41,093 nucleotides of DNA from JBBQRS01 sp038214535. GTDB lineage: Bacteria; Chloroflexota; Anaerolineae; CG2-30-64-16. The DNA is taken from NCBI GenBank assembly GCA_038214535.1, contig JBBQRS010000035.1:1-41093 (forward strand), written 5' to 3'. A program made the position numbers and the translations under genes. Shown here piece by piece: positions 33,687 through 41,092 of this stretch; position 1 is the first letter of the stretch, and each line of letters opens with the position of its first letter. The notes under the pieces were generated by a model that was not told the DNA's origin, made no database searches, and saw only the letters and a program-made list of their open reading frames with translations.

Positions 33687-33740
33687 TTTAGCCCCTTGTG
33701 GGCGTTGTCGCCAAAACGCCCACAAGGGGCTAAACTACAG
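33681..33740. repeat. Palindromic intergenic repeat, GTAGTTTAG family, copy 2
   Basis: Perfect 26-bp arms at 33681-33706 and 33715-33740 flank an 8-nt loop. The arm GTAGTTTAGCCCCTTGTG is the same as in the repeat at 4811-4861. The left arm supplies the last codon and TAG stop of the YcaQ-like gene. It could end that transcript, though no T-run is seen. Confidence 0.9.
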
Positions 33741-33768
33741 GTAGACGCTAAAACAGGAGCACAGATTC

Positions 33769-34203
33769 ATGAGTGACAAAACAGAACGAGCAGCCGAACT
33801 GTTTCAGAAGGGCTACAACTGCTCGCAGTCGGTGATCGGCGCGTATGCCGAGGAGTTGGGCGTGCCCGAGGAGACCGCGCTGCGTATGGCTGCCGGGTTT
33901 GGCGGCGGCATTGGTCGCTGCGGCGAGGCGTGCGGCGCGTTGACCGGTGGGGTGATGGTGATCGGCTTGCGAGAAGGTTCGGCGGAGGCTGACCCGGCGG
34001 CGAAGCAGCGCGCCTACGAGGCCACGCGCGCGTTCGTCGAAGCGTTCCGGGCGCGCAACGGGGCTACCACCTGCCGGGATTTGCTGGGTGTAGACATCAA
34101 TGATCGTGAGGCCCATCAGCGGGCGCGCGACGAGGGGCGTCTCAAAGCGGATTGCGCCGACCTGGTGCGCGGGGCCGCTGAGCTGCTGGACAACTCCCTG
34201 TAG
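33769..34203 (+). CDS. C_GCAxxG_C_C family protein
   Basis: The 144-residue cytosolic protein has the family pattern of spaced cysteines: GYNCSQSV near 15-22, GGGIGRCGEACGALTGGVMVIG near 45-66 (given in part), TTCRDLLG and KADCADLV toward the C terminus. The family (PF09719) is widespread in anaerobes; its cysteines suggest a redox or metal-linked role but its function is not established. AGGAG lies about 10 nt before the ATG. The gene is flanked on both sides by palindromic repeats, so it is probably transcribed alone. Confidence 0.85.
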   Translation: MSDKTERAAELFQKGYNCSQSVIGAYAEELGVPEETALRMAAGFGGGIGRCGEACGALTGGVMVIGLREGSAEADPAAKQRAYEATRAFVEAFRARNGATTCRDLLGVDINDREAHQRARDEGRLKADCADLVRGAAELLDNSL

Positions 34204-34213
34204 CCCATCATCG

Positions 34214-34288
34214 CTTCGCGGAGTGTGCAACCTCAGGTGTGCAACGGCAGAACGGAGACGCGCGTTTGAGGGTGCGCACTCCGCGAAG
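34214..34288. repeat. Palindromic repeat, CTTCGCGGAGTG arms
   Basis: Arms at 34214-34234 and 34268-34288 match at all but two of 21 positions around a 33-nt loop. It lies between the convergent C_GCAxxG_C_C and MFS genes and may terminate both. The core CGCGGAGTG is shared with the repeat at 18997-19039. Confidence 0.8.
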
Positions 34289-34311
34289 AGTCGCCGGGGC
34301 GATGGAGAAGG

Positions 34312-35517
34312 CTAAACGACTGAACTGGGCTCCGGCTCCCCGCTCATTTTTTTCGGCTCTTCCGCGGGCAGCCATACCATGCTGCCGAGGAAACTGGCGA
34401 ACATAATTACGGCTGCGCTCCAGTAAGGGAAGTTGATATGCACGTCGAACAGCCAGCCCGCCCACAGCGGCCCGACGATGCGGCCCAGGCTCTGGAACGC
34501 GTTGTTCATGCCCATGGCCATGCCTTGCCCGCCCTCCGCCTTTTTGGATGCCAGCGACGCGATCGCTGGCCGCAGCATCGAGTTGGAGAATACGAAGAAG
34601 GCGACCGTCAGCAGTACCCCGGTCATGTTGCGTGCGCCGAGCATCAGCGGGAACCCGATGGCGCTGCCCAGCAGAGATGCCTTGATGATGAAGCTCTCGC
34701 CGAAGCGGCGCGTGGCAGGGCCGGTCAGCGCCCCCTGTGCCACCGCGGAGATCAGACCGACCACCATCATCACCGTGCCGATCTGCTCCGGCCCGAAGTC
34801 ATAGCGCGCCTGGCCGTAGAGGCCGAAAATTCCCTCGAAGCCCGCGAGCCCGAAGTTCACCAGGAACGCCAGGAAGAGCAGGAAACCCATCGGCCCGAAG
34901 AGGGCGGCCTTCATTGCACCCAGTTGCGGCCCGCGGATGCGTGTCTCTGACGTGCGTTGATCGGGAGACAGCGACTCGGGGAGGAACACCCAGATCGCCA
35001 GCATCGCCAGTATGGATAACCCTGCCGCCACGTAAAACGGTGTATGCAGTGAGCCGCCCGCCAGCCATCCGCCGATCCCCGGCCCCAACACCATGCCGAC
35101 GCCCATCGCCGCGCCGATCATCCCCATGCCGCCGCCGCGATGTTCCTCGTCGGTGCTGTCGGCGATGAAGGCCATGGCGGTGGGCATCGTCGCGGAAGAG
35201 AGGATGCCTGCCAGGGCGCGCGCTGCGAACAGCATCCACAGAGATGTGGACATCCCCATCAGCAGCAGGCTCAACGCATTGCCAAACGCCCCCAACAGCA
35301 AAAACGGTTTGCGGCCATAGCGGTCGGAGAGGCTGCCCCAGATCGGCGAGAAGATGAACTGCATGATGCTGAAGATTGCCATCAGCATCCCCAGTTCCGT
35401 GCCGCCCGCGCCGAAGCTCTCGACGTAGAACGGCATGATCGGGATGATGATCCCAAACCCCATCATGACCACGATCATGGTGAAGAACAGGATCGCCACG
35501 TTTCTGTTACGGTGCAT
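34312..35517 (-). CDS. MFS transporter, DHA1-like drug efflux type
   Basis: The 401-residue protein has twelve hydrophobic segments and the MFS motif A between TM2 and TM3, GSLSDRYGRKP at about 61-71. The TM1 region (MMGFGIIIPIMPFYV) and motif C-like GMVLGPGIGGWLAG fit proton-driven exporters such as TetA and multidrug DHA1 proteins. The substrate is unknown. Only a weak GAG-type ribosome-binding site precedes the ATG at 35517. It is divergent from the polyol dehydrogenase operon across a 260-bp gap. Confidence 0.88.
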   Translation of the reverse strand: MHRNRNVAILFFTMIVVMMGFGIIIPIMPFYVESFGAGGTELGMLMAIFSIMQFIFSPIWGSLSDRYGRKPFLLLGAFGNALSLLLMGMSTSLWMLFAARALAGILSSATMPTAMAFIADSTDEEHRGGGMGMIGAAMGVGMVLGPGIGGWLAGGSLHTPFYVAAGLSILAMLAIWVFLPESLSPDQRTSETRIRGPQLGAMKAALFGPMGFLLFLAFLVNFGLAGFEGIFGLYGQARYDFGPEQIGTVMMVVGLISAVAQGALTGPATRRFGESFIIKASLLGSAIGFPLMLGARNMTGVLLTVAFFVFSNSMLRPAIASLASKKAEGGQGMAMGMNNAFQSLGRIVGPLWAGWLFDVHINFPYWSAAVIMFASFLGSMVWLPAEEPKKMSGEPEPSSVV

Positions 35518-35605
35518 AAAAAACTCGGTTCATACAAAAAATTTGCGCCGGTTCATCCGGGCGCGCATACATTATACTCCGCATCCGGCAGATCGCAACT
35601 CGCTC

Positions 35606-35659
35606 CTCCGTGTTCTCCGTGTCTCCATGGTAAGGCTTTGCAACACGAAGAACACAGAG
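35606..35659. repeat. Imperfect inverted repeat in the MFS-dehydrogenase gap
   Basis: CTCCGTGTTCTCCGTGT at 35606-35622 pairs, with two mismatches, with ACACGAAGAACACAGAG at 35643-35659. It resembles dispersed repeats of the type CTCCGTGTTCTCCGTG. It lies in the divergent gap, so it is not a simple terminator. Confidence 0.6.
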
Positions 35660-35777
35660 ATGGCCGGGATTATTCCCGATGTAAGGTTTCTGAGTTGCGC
35701 AACCCGTCTGAAAGCGGTTATCATTACATCTGGTATGCGTTCTGCAATCATATTTTCAAAACAGGAAAGAGTACGTT

Positions 35778-37499
35778 GTGATCCCAAGAAGCACACCCCT
35801 GCCAATGACCATGCTGACCTGGCCGTTGTACGGATCGGGCATCGAAAACCTCGGCCGCGCCGGTGCGCCGGTGCGCTGGCCCACGCCGCGCCCCGCCGCC
35901 GACCAGATCCTGGTGCGTTCCGACGCCGTGGGGTTATGCTTCTCGGATGTGAAGATATTGCGCCTGGGCAGCGAGCACCCGCGGCTCTATCACCGTGATC
36001 TCGCATCGCACCCCATCGTTCAGGGCCACGAAGTCACCATGACCGTCGTCGAGGTGGGCGAGGCGTGGCGCGACCGGTTCGCGCCGGGTCAGCGGCTCGC
36101 CTTGCAGGCCGACATTTACTATCGTGGGCTAAACCTGGCCTATGGCTACGTCTTCTACGGCGGGCTGGCGCAATATAGCCTGCTGGGGCCGGCCGCGCTG
36201 GACGGCGATGAGGGCTGCTATGCGATTGACGTGCCCGCCGGGTTAGGCTACGCGGAGGTCGCGCTGACCGAGCCGTGGGCCTGCGTCGAGGCCGCCTACA
36301 CCCCGCGCCGCCGGCTGCACATCAAGCGTAATGGCGTCCTCTGGATCATCGGGCATCCGGGGCTAGAGGATCATTACGACCTGGGCAATGCCTTCGCGGA
36401 AGGCGTGCCGGGACGTATTGTCGTCACCGACGTGCCCGAAGCGGTGTGGCGCGACATTGCGTGGCCCGAGGTGATCGTGCGGGACGGCGTCGCGCCGGAA
36501 GCCTATGCCGAACTGGCCTCGGCAGAGACGGACGGCGGGTTCGACGACGTCATCGTGTTCGATCCGTCGCCCGAAGTGCTCGACCAAGTTACCCCTGCCC
36601 TGGCCGTGGGCGCGACCATCAATCTGGTAGGGGAACAGCCGCTTGCGCGCCCCGTTCAGGTAGACGCCGGGCGGGTGCACTACGACTACATCACCTACCT
36701 GGGCACGCGCGGCCTTGACATCAGCGCCGCCTACGGAAGCGAACACAACCGCGCTGAGTTGCGCGCGGGCGGCGTCGCCTGGATCGTCGGTTCGGGTGGG
36801 CCGATGGGGCGGATGCACTTGCAACGCATGTTAGAGATGCCCGGCGGCCCGGCGCGTATCGTGGCCGCGGAAACGAACCTCCTGCGTTCACATGAATTAG
36901 CCGCTTCGTTCAGCGATCTGGCACGGGCGCGCGGCGTCGAGTTAATCGTCGTCAATCCGCGCGAGCTTTCTACCGAGGAGTTCAACGCGCGGCTCCGTGA
37001 GGCGCACGGCGGCCGCGGGTTCGACGACATCGTAGTGATCGTTGCGAACGCGCCAGCCATCGAGGCGGCGATGCCGCACCTGGCGGCAGACGGTTTGCTG
37101 ATCGTGTTTGGTGGCCTGGCGCGCGGCACACCGGCTTACCTTGACCTGAGCAACGTCTACCTGGGCAACGTGCAGATCACTGGCTCGGCCGGCTCGACCA
37201 TCAGCGACCAGGTGGCGGTGCTGCAAAAAGTAGCGGCGGGGCATCTCTCGACGGCTTCCGCTGTGGCGGCAATTGGCGGCATGGACGCCGCGCGCGACGG
37301 CATCCAGTGTCTCGTGGATCGCTGTTTCGCCGGCAAGATGGTGATCTTCCCGCAGATCCGGTCATTCCCGCTCACGACGCTGGCCGATCTTAAAACTATC
37401 GCCCCGGAGGTCTATGACCTGTTGGGGCCGGGCGAGGACTGGACGCGCGAAGCGGAAGCTGAGTTTTTACGTCGCTATGCTGGAGGAGCTTACCGATGA
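35778..37499 (+). CDS. Zinc-type alcohol/polyol dehydrogenase with an extra Rossmann-like segment
   Basis: This 573-residue protein resembles L-sorbose-1-phosphate reductase-like medium-chain dehydrogenases but is about 150 residues longer. Residues 1-175 form the catalytic GroES-like domain, with likely zinc ligands Cys in VGLCFSD, His-Glu in VQGHEVTM and Glu in TEPWACVEAAY; the four-Cys structural zinc loop is absent. Residues about 180-325 are a degenerate Rossmann-like segment (VLWIIGHPGLEDHY, GATINLVGE). Residues about 340-540 are a second, intact one (VAWIVGSGGPMGRMH, GLLIVFGGLARGT). GTG 35778 is supported by AGGAAAGAG upstream. The stop codon overlaps the next start as ATGA, coupling it to a mannitol-1-phosphate dehydrogenase homologue, so a role in hexitol or sugar phosphate oxidation is likely. 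The substrate is unknown. Confidence 0.8.
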   Translation: MIPRSTPLPMTMLTWPLYGSGIENLGRAGAPVRWPTPRPAADQILVRSDAVGLCFSDVKILRLGSEHPRLYHRDLASHPIVQGHEVTMTVVEVGEAWRDRFAPGQRLALQADIYYRGLNLAYGYVFYGGLAQYSLLGPAALDGDEGCYAIDVPAGLGYAEVALTEPWACVEAAYTPRRRLHIKRNGVLWIIGHPGLEDHYDLGNAFAEGVPGRIVVTDVPEAVWRDIAWPEVIVRDGVAPEAYAELASAETDGGFDDVIVFDPSPEVLDQVTPALAVGATINLVGEQPLARPVQVDAGRVHYDYITYLGTRGLDISAAYGSEHNRAELRAGGVAWIVGSGGPMGRMHLQRMLEMPGGPARIVAAETNLLRSHELAASFSDLARARGVELIVVNPRELSTEEFNARLREAHGGRGFDDIVVIVANAPAIEAAMPHLAADGLLIVFGGLARGTPAYLDLSNVYLGNVQITGSAGSTISDQVAVLQKVAAGHLSTASAVAAIGGMDAARDGIQCLVDRCFAGKMVIFPQIRSFPLTTLADLKTIAPEVYDLLGPGEDWTREAEAEFLRRYAGGAYR

Positions 37500-38689
37500 A
37501 AGAAGCGGTCATTTTTGGGGCCGGGGCGATTGGGCGCGGCTTTCTGGGCCAACTTTACAGCGAGTCCGGATATCACGTCACGTTCGCCGATGTGGATCAG
37601 GCGTTGCTCGACGCATTGAACAGCCGGGGCGAATATACAATTCGGCTGGTGACCAATGACAGTACAGAAGAAACGCAGGTGGGGCCGGTCGCGGCGTTGC
37701 ACTCCTCCGATGTGACGGCCATCGCCGACGCGCTCAGCCGCGCGGAGATCGGCGCGACGGCGGTCGGCGCGGGAATTTTGAAGTACATCGCCCCGGTCAT
37801 CGCCGCGGGCATCCGCAAGCGCCGCGCCGATGGGGTTGTGACACCGCTGAATCTCATCATCTGTGAGAACCTGAAGGGCGCCGCGGCGATCCTCCGCGAC
37901 CTGGTGCGCGCCGAGCTTGCGCCCGAAGACCAGGCCTATATGGACGCGCACGTCGGGTTTGTAGACACGGTAATCGCGCGCATGGTGCCGCCGCTCACGC
38001 CGGAGTTGCGCGCACAGGACCCCAGCCTCGTGGTCGTGGAGCCATACAAGGAGTTGCCCGTAGACCGTGCCGGCTTCGTCGGCGAGCCGCCGGAAGTGGT
38101 CGGGATGATCCCCTATGCACCGTTTTCATTCTTCACCGAACGCAAGCTCTACATTCACAACGCGGGTCACGCGATCCTCTGCTATCTGGGCTACCAGGCG
38201 GGGTACGAATATGGGTATGAGGCGCTGCGTGACGATGAGATTTACTTCCATGTGCGCGGCGGCATGGAGGAATCGGCGCTGGCGCTGACCCGCAAGTATT
38301 CCCCTCCGCAGGGCGCGCTGCTTGCCAACATCGAGGATTTGCTTAACCGTTTCGGCAACCTCGTGTTGGGCGATACGATCCTCCGCCTGGGCCGCGACCC
38401 GATTCGCAAGCTGGCTCGCACGGATCGGCTCGTCGGCGCGGCGCTCAACGCGCTGGCCGAGGGGGTGACGCCAGCGCACCTGACGACGGGGATCGCTGCG
38501 GCGCTGGCCTTCAACCACCCCGGCGACCCTGGCGCCGCCGAACTCCAGAAAAAGCTACACGGCTACGGCCTCGCACGCACTCTCTCCGACGTCTGCGAAC
38601 TGGTCCCCGGCGAACCGTTGTTCGACCTCGTGGTTGCCAATTACCGCGCCCTGGCCCCGCATCGGCGCTCCGCAGCAAAACCCATTTGA
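37496..38689 (+). CDS. Mannitol-1-phosphate 5-dehydrogenase-like long-chain polyol dehydrogenase
   Basis: The 397-residue protein fits the polyol-specific long-chain dehydrogenases. The NAD motif GAGAIGRGF lies at 8-16, ICENLKGAA in the middle, and the catalytic Lys-Asn-His set in ERKLYIHNAGHA. These enzymes interconvert mannitol-1-phosphate and fructose-6-phosphate; tagaturonate and fructuronate reductases are more distant relatives. It begins inside the stop codon of the double-Rossmann dehydrogenase (4-nt overlap). No PTS gene is nearby, so a phosphorylated substrate would have to come from a kinase or another importer. Confidence 0.85.
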   Translation: MKEAVIFGAGAIGRGFLGQLYSESGYHVTFADVDQALLDALNSRGEYTIRLVTNDSTEETQVGPVAALHSSDVTAIADALSRAEIGATAVGAGILKYIAPVIAAGIRKRRADGVVTPLNLIICENLKGAAAILRDLVRAELAPEDQAYMDAHVGFVDTVIARMVPPLTPELRAQDPSLVVVEPYKELPVDRAGFVGEPPEVVGMIPYAPFSFFTERKLYIHNAGHAILCYLGYQAGYEYGYEALRDDEIYFHVRGGMEESALALTRKYSPPQGALLANIEDLLNRFGNLVLGDTILRLGRDPIRKLARTDRLVGAALNALAEGVTPAHLTTGIAAALAFNHPGDPGAAELQKKLHGYGLARTLSDVCELVPGEPLFDLVVANYRALAPHRRSAAKPI

Positions 38690-38714
38690 CATTATATAAC
38701 TATTTTGTTATAAT
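38686..38714 (+). promoter_or_regulatory. Consensus sigma70 promoter and palindrome of the toxin-antitoxin operon
   Basis: TTGACA (38686-38691) and TATAAT (38709-38714) are separated by exactly 17 nt, a perfect consensus promoter. The inverted repeat TATAAC-TATTTT-GTTATA (38695-38712) covers the spacer and -10 box and is a likely operator for autorepression by the antitoxin. The start point would fall close to the ATG at 38725, so the transcript is leaderless or nearly so. Confidence 0.8.
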
Positions 38715-38724
38715 GAGTTATTGA

Positions 38725-39057
38725 ATGCTGGAGCGACTACAAGACTGGCGGGTTGTGTTCTACACTGACAATCGTGGTAACAGTCCAGTTGTCGAGTTCT
38801 TGAATGAGTTGCCTGCCAATGAGCGAGCAGAAGCTCTTAATGCCTTTCGTTTGTTACGCGAATTCGGGATATTGTTGGGGATGCCCCATGCGCGCCGCGT
38901 GGCCGGGAAGCTCTGGGAATTGCGCCCGGGACCAAATCGTCTCTTCTACTTTGCTCATACGGGACGGCGCCTGGTAATTCTGCATGGTTACCGCAAGAAA
39001 TCGCAGAAGCGCCAAGGCGCGAACTTGACATCGCTGAACGGCGTATGCGCGATGTAA
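38725..39057 (+). CDS. HigB/RelE-like toxin with C-terminal frameshift
   Basis: The protein fits the Gp49-like (DUF891) HigB toxins, ribosome-dependent mRNA interferases. It has VVEFLNELP near residue 21, GILLGMPHARRVAGKLWELR in the middle and NRLFYFAHTGRRLVILHGYRKKSQK up to residue 95 (positions given; only part quoted in family terms). After Lys95 the frame reads RQGANLTSLNGV, which is not family-like. Read from 39012 in the other frame, the DNA gives PRRELDIAERRMRDVMEDM and stops at 39069-39071, just before the antitoxin start. Thus one base appears to have been lost near 39010. The toxin core is intact but its C-terminal helix is replaced. Sequencing error is an alternative. Confidence 0.8.
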   Translation: MLERLQDWRVVFYTDNRGNSPVVEFLNELPANERAEALNAFRLLREFGILLGMPHARRVAGKLWELRPGPNRLFYFAHTGRRLVILHGYRKKSQKRQGANLTSLNGVCAM

Positions 39058-39072
39058 TGGAGGATATGTGAG

Positions 39073-39378
39073 ATGAGAAAGATGATTACATTGGAGGAAT
39101 GGGAAGCCGCACAAGAGAACGATGTGGATTTCATCGCGGCACTTGAGAATCTGACGCCGGCGTATCAGGTTGCTCGCTTGCGAATTCTACGTGGGTTGAC
39201 ACAGGAACAGTTGGCAGAACGGGCGGGGACCAAACAACCAAGCATCGCGCGACTGGAAAGCGGGAGCAGTGAACCATCGGTCCTTTTCTTGCGAAGGGTG
39301 GCAAAAGCTCTGAATGCTCGAATCGAAGTGCGCCTGGTGCCGTTGGATGAAGTGCCGGCATCTTCAAAGTCATCATGA
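39073..39378 (+). CDS. HigA-like antitoxin, XRE family
   Basis: The 101-residue protein holds an HTH_3 domain (about residues 33-88), with LTQEQLAERAGTKQPSIARL as the helix-turn-helix. It would bind and neutralise the HigB-like toxin and repress the shared promoter. The N-terminal 30 residues (ITLEEWEAAQENDVDFIAAL) probably contact the toxin. It starts 1 nt after the ancestral toxin stop codon. Toxin-first order is typical of HigBA. Its stop codon overlaps the start of a methyltransferase gene as ATGA. Confidence 0.9.
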   Translation: MRKMITLEEWEAAQENDVDFIAALENLTPAYQVARLRILRGLTQEQLAERAGTKQPSIARLESGSSEPSVLFLRRVAKALNARIEVRLVPLDEVPASSKSS

Positions 39379-40247
39379 CGGACTCCATTGCCTCGCCATC
39401 CGGCGTGTTGTCGGCACTCCGCGCCATTTATGATCGGCGACAGCCGCCCGTACCGTGGGAAGACGGCGAGAACCTGCCCTGGAACGAGCCGGCGTTCAGC
39501 GAGCGGATGCTCAAGGAGCACCTGGACCAGAGCCACGGCGCGGCCAGCCGGCGACTGCCGGAGATTCGCGCGCAGGTGCAATTGATGATGGGTTGGCTGG
39601 GACTTGGGCCGGGCAGCGGGCTGCTCGACGTGACGTGCGGACCGGGCTTGTATGCGGCGGAGTTTGCGCGCCACGGGGTCAGCGTTACAGGGATGGACTT
39701 CAGCCCGGCCTCAGTCGCCTACGCGCGCCGGCACTGCACGGGGTTGGATTGCCGCTTCATCGAGGGCGATGTGCGGGAGATGGATTTCGACGGCGCGGAT
39801 TTCGACGCCGCGATTTACATCTACGGGCAACCCACGGTGCTACGGCCGCCGGAACTTGAAGACGTGCTGCGCCGCATTCGTCGCGCCCTGCGGCCCGGCG
39901 CGCGGCTCTTGCTGGAAATCCTGGACTACGCGCAATTCGACAAGAAGGACTCGACCTGGTGGCACACCGACCGAGGCGGGCTGTGGGGCGATTTTCCCTA
40001 TCTTCACCTGGGGGAACGCGTCTGGGACGCCGAGCGACAGGCGTCTATCGAGCGTTTCTATATCGTCAATTTGGAGACGGGCGAGATGCAGGAGTACGGC
40101 CTGTCGGACCAAGTCTACACCGCTACGCAGATCGAGGCAATGCTGCATGAAGCAGGCTTCGGCGATGTGGAGGTCCACCCGGCGTGGGATGGCCTCGCGC
40201 TCAAGGACGCGCCGGAGTGGGTGGTGTACGTGGCGACCGTTCTATAA
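39375..40247 (+). CDS. SAM-dependent methyltransferase, class I
   Basis: The 290-residue protein has the class I methyltransferase motif I, LLDVTCGPGLYAAEFA, near residues 83-98, motif II GMDFSP at 106-111 and the DVREMDF acidic region. The N-terminal 80 residues and C-terminal block (WHTDRGGLWGDFPYLHLGE) are typical of small-molecule methyltransferases of the Methyltransf_25 type. The substrate is unknown. The start overlaps the antitoxin stop codon by 4 nt, so translation is coupled to the toxin-antitoxin operon, although codon use looks like the rest of the genome rather than the AT-richer toxin region. Confidence 0.85.
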   Translation: MTDSIASPSGVLSALRAIYDRRQPPVPWEDGENLPWNEPAFSERMLKEHLDQSHGAASRRLPEIRAQVQLMMGWLGLGPGSGLLDVTCGPGLYAAEFARHGVSVTGMDFSPASVAYARRHCTGLDCRFIEGDVREMDFDGADFDAAIYIYGQPTVLRPPELEDVLRRIRRALRPGARLLLEILDYAQFDKKDSTWWHTDRGGLWGDFPYLHLGERVWDAERQASIERFYIVNLETGEMQEYGLSDQVYTATQIEAMLHEAGFGDVEVHPAWDGLALKDAPEWVVYVATVL

Positions 40248-40302
40248 ATGCTACTCGGGTTATTTAGCAGCATTCTGGTGCACATACCGGCGCTATCGCA
40301 GA

Positions 40303-40527
40303 TCAAGAACCGCTATCCTTTTCCTGTGGCCCCCCAAAGACCTCATCGAAAAATAGCCCTGCATCCAGATTAGCTTGCCATTGACGATGCCACTTGACGT
40401 AATCCTTGAACTGCTCTCGCGGTAAGCTTAAGAACCGCGCGGTTTCGACCGGACCCAACGCGGCCATTAGCGCTTCAACTGCACGCCGGATCATCGTCTC
40501 TTCAGGTAAGTAAGTTGGTACGCTCAT
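40303..40527 (-). CDS. Small protein paired with a PIN toxin, putative antitoxin
   Basis: The 74-residue protein has the pattern ALGPVETARFLSLPREQFKDYVKWHRQW, found, from memory, in short proteins next to PIN genes in Chloroflexota and relatives (positions 24-51; quoted part shortened here to ALGPVETARFL and KDYVKWHRQW). It is likely an antitoxin or partner of the PIN protein, but no DNA-binding fold is obvious. GGAAG lies 7 nt before the ATG at 40527. It follows the PIN gene by 15 nt, so the order is toxin first, unlike vapBC. The gene is convergent with the methyltransferase gene. Confidence 0.6.
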   Translation of the reverse strand: MSVPTYLPEETMIRRAVEALMAALGPVETARFLSLPREQFKDYVKWHRQWQANLDAGLFFDEVFGGPQEKDSGS

Positions 40528-40542
40528 CGCAAATCTTCCTTC

Positions 40543-40974
40543 TCACAAAAACGCCATCGGGGTGCCAAACCAGATTTGCACGTCGCTGCGCTGCAACTGA
40601 CGCAATAGACGGTCGTCAACCGTTACAAAATCGCATCCATATGATTCTGCAAAAGCAACATGAGCCGCGTCAGCAAGGCCGAGACCTGATAAGTGTAGAT
40701 TCTCGGCTCGATTGCGGATAAGCGCCAGATCGCCACCCGGAAAAACACCTATTTCGTTCAACATCGCCTGAACCTGCTCTCGTCTTGCTGGATCAGGATT
40801 TGCTGTTGCCTCAACAAGGTGCGCCGAAGAGACGGCCATCTCCAGAGTCTGTAAACGTATGTGGCCAAGAATAAGGAGCACGGCATCGGCCTCAAGCCGA
40901 ATGCGCATTTGAGTCTGGTCATCCACAGGTCGGTTGAGCGCGCATATATCCAAACCGTAATTGCTAATTAGCAA
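40543..40974 (-). CDS. PIN-domain ribonuclease, VapC-like toxin
   Basis: The protein of about 143 residues has the PIN acidic set: Asp9 in YGLDICALNRP, Glu55 in VEATANPD, Asp102 in LADAAHVAFAE and Asp120/Asp121 in VTVDDRLLR. PIN toxins cleave RNA, often tRNA or rRNA. The start is uncertain: no in-frame ATG or good ribosome-binding site lies near the domain start, and TTG 40974 gives the expected N terminus. This start codon lies within the last codons of a transposase fragment, so the native start may have been lost. The small partner gene follows after 15 nt. Confidence 0.7.
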   Translation of the reverse strand: MLISNYGLDICALNRPVDDQTQMRIRLEADAVLLILGHIRLQTLEMAVSSAHLVEATANPDPARREQVQAMLNEIGVFPGGDLALIRNRAENLHLSGLGLADAAHVAFAESYGCDFVTVDDRLLRQLQRSDVQIWFGTPMAFL

Positions 40975-41092
40975 GCATTTGGCTGTACCAGAGCGCGATG
41001 AGTGATGCATGCACCTTGATCTCGAAGCCCTGGTTGGTGCGTGCACGCAACTGCTGTATGCCCATGCTGGCAAGCTGGCTGTTGGCGGTCTC
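40964..41092 (-). mobile_element. C-terminal end of a transposase, cut by the window edge
   Basis: The minus-strand frame from 41092 to the TAG at 40964-40966 gives 42 residues that include ETANSQLASMGIQQLRAR, TNQGFEIKVHASLIALW and the end SQMLAN. This looks like the C-terminal tail of a DDE-type transposase, where the Ile/Val-Lys-Val-His/Asn-Ala-Ser-Leu motif is common. The IS family cannot be named from this piece. It ends 10 nt inside the PIN gene start region, where a perfect 14-bp palindrome (TTGCTAATTAGCAA, 40961-40974) lies. Confidence 0.55.
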
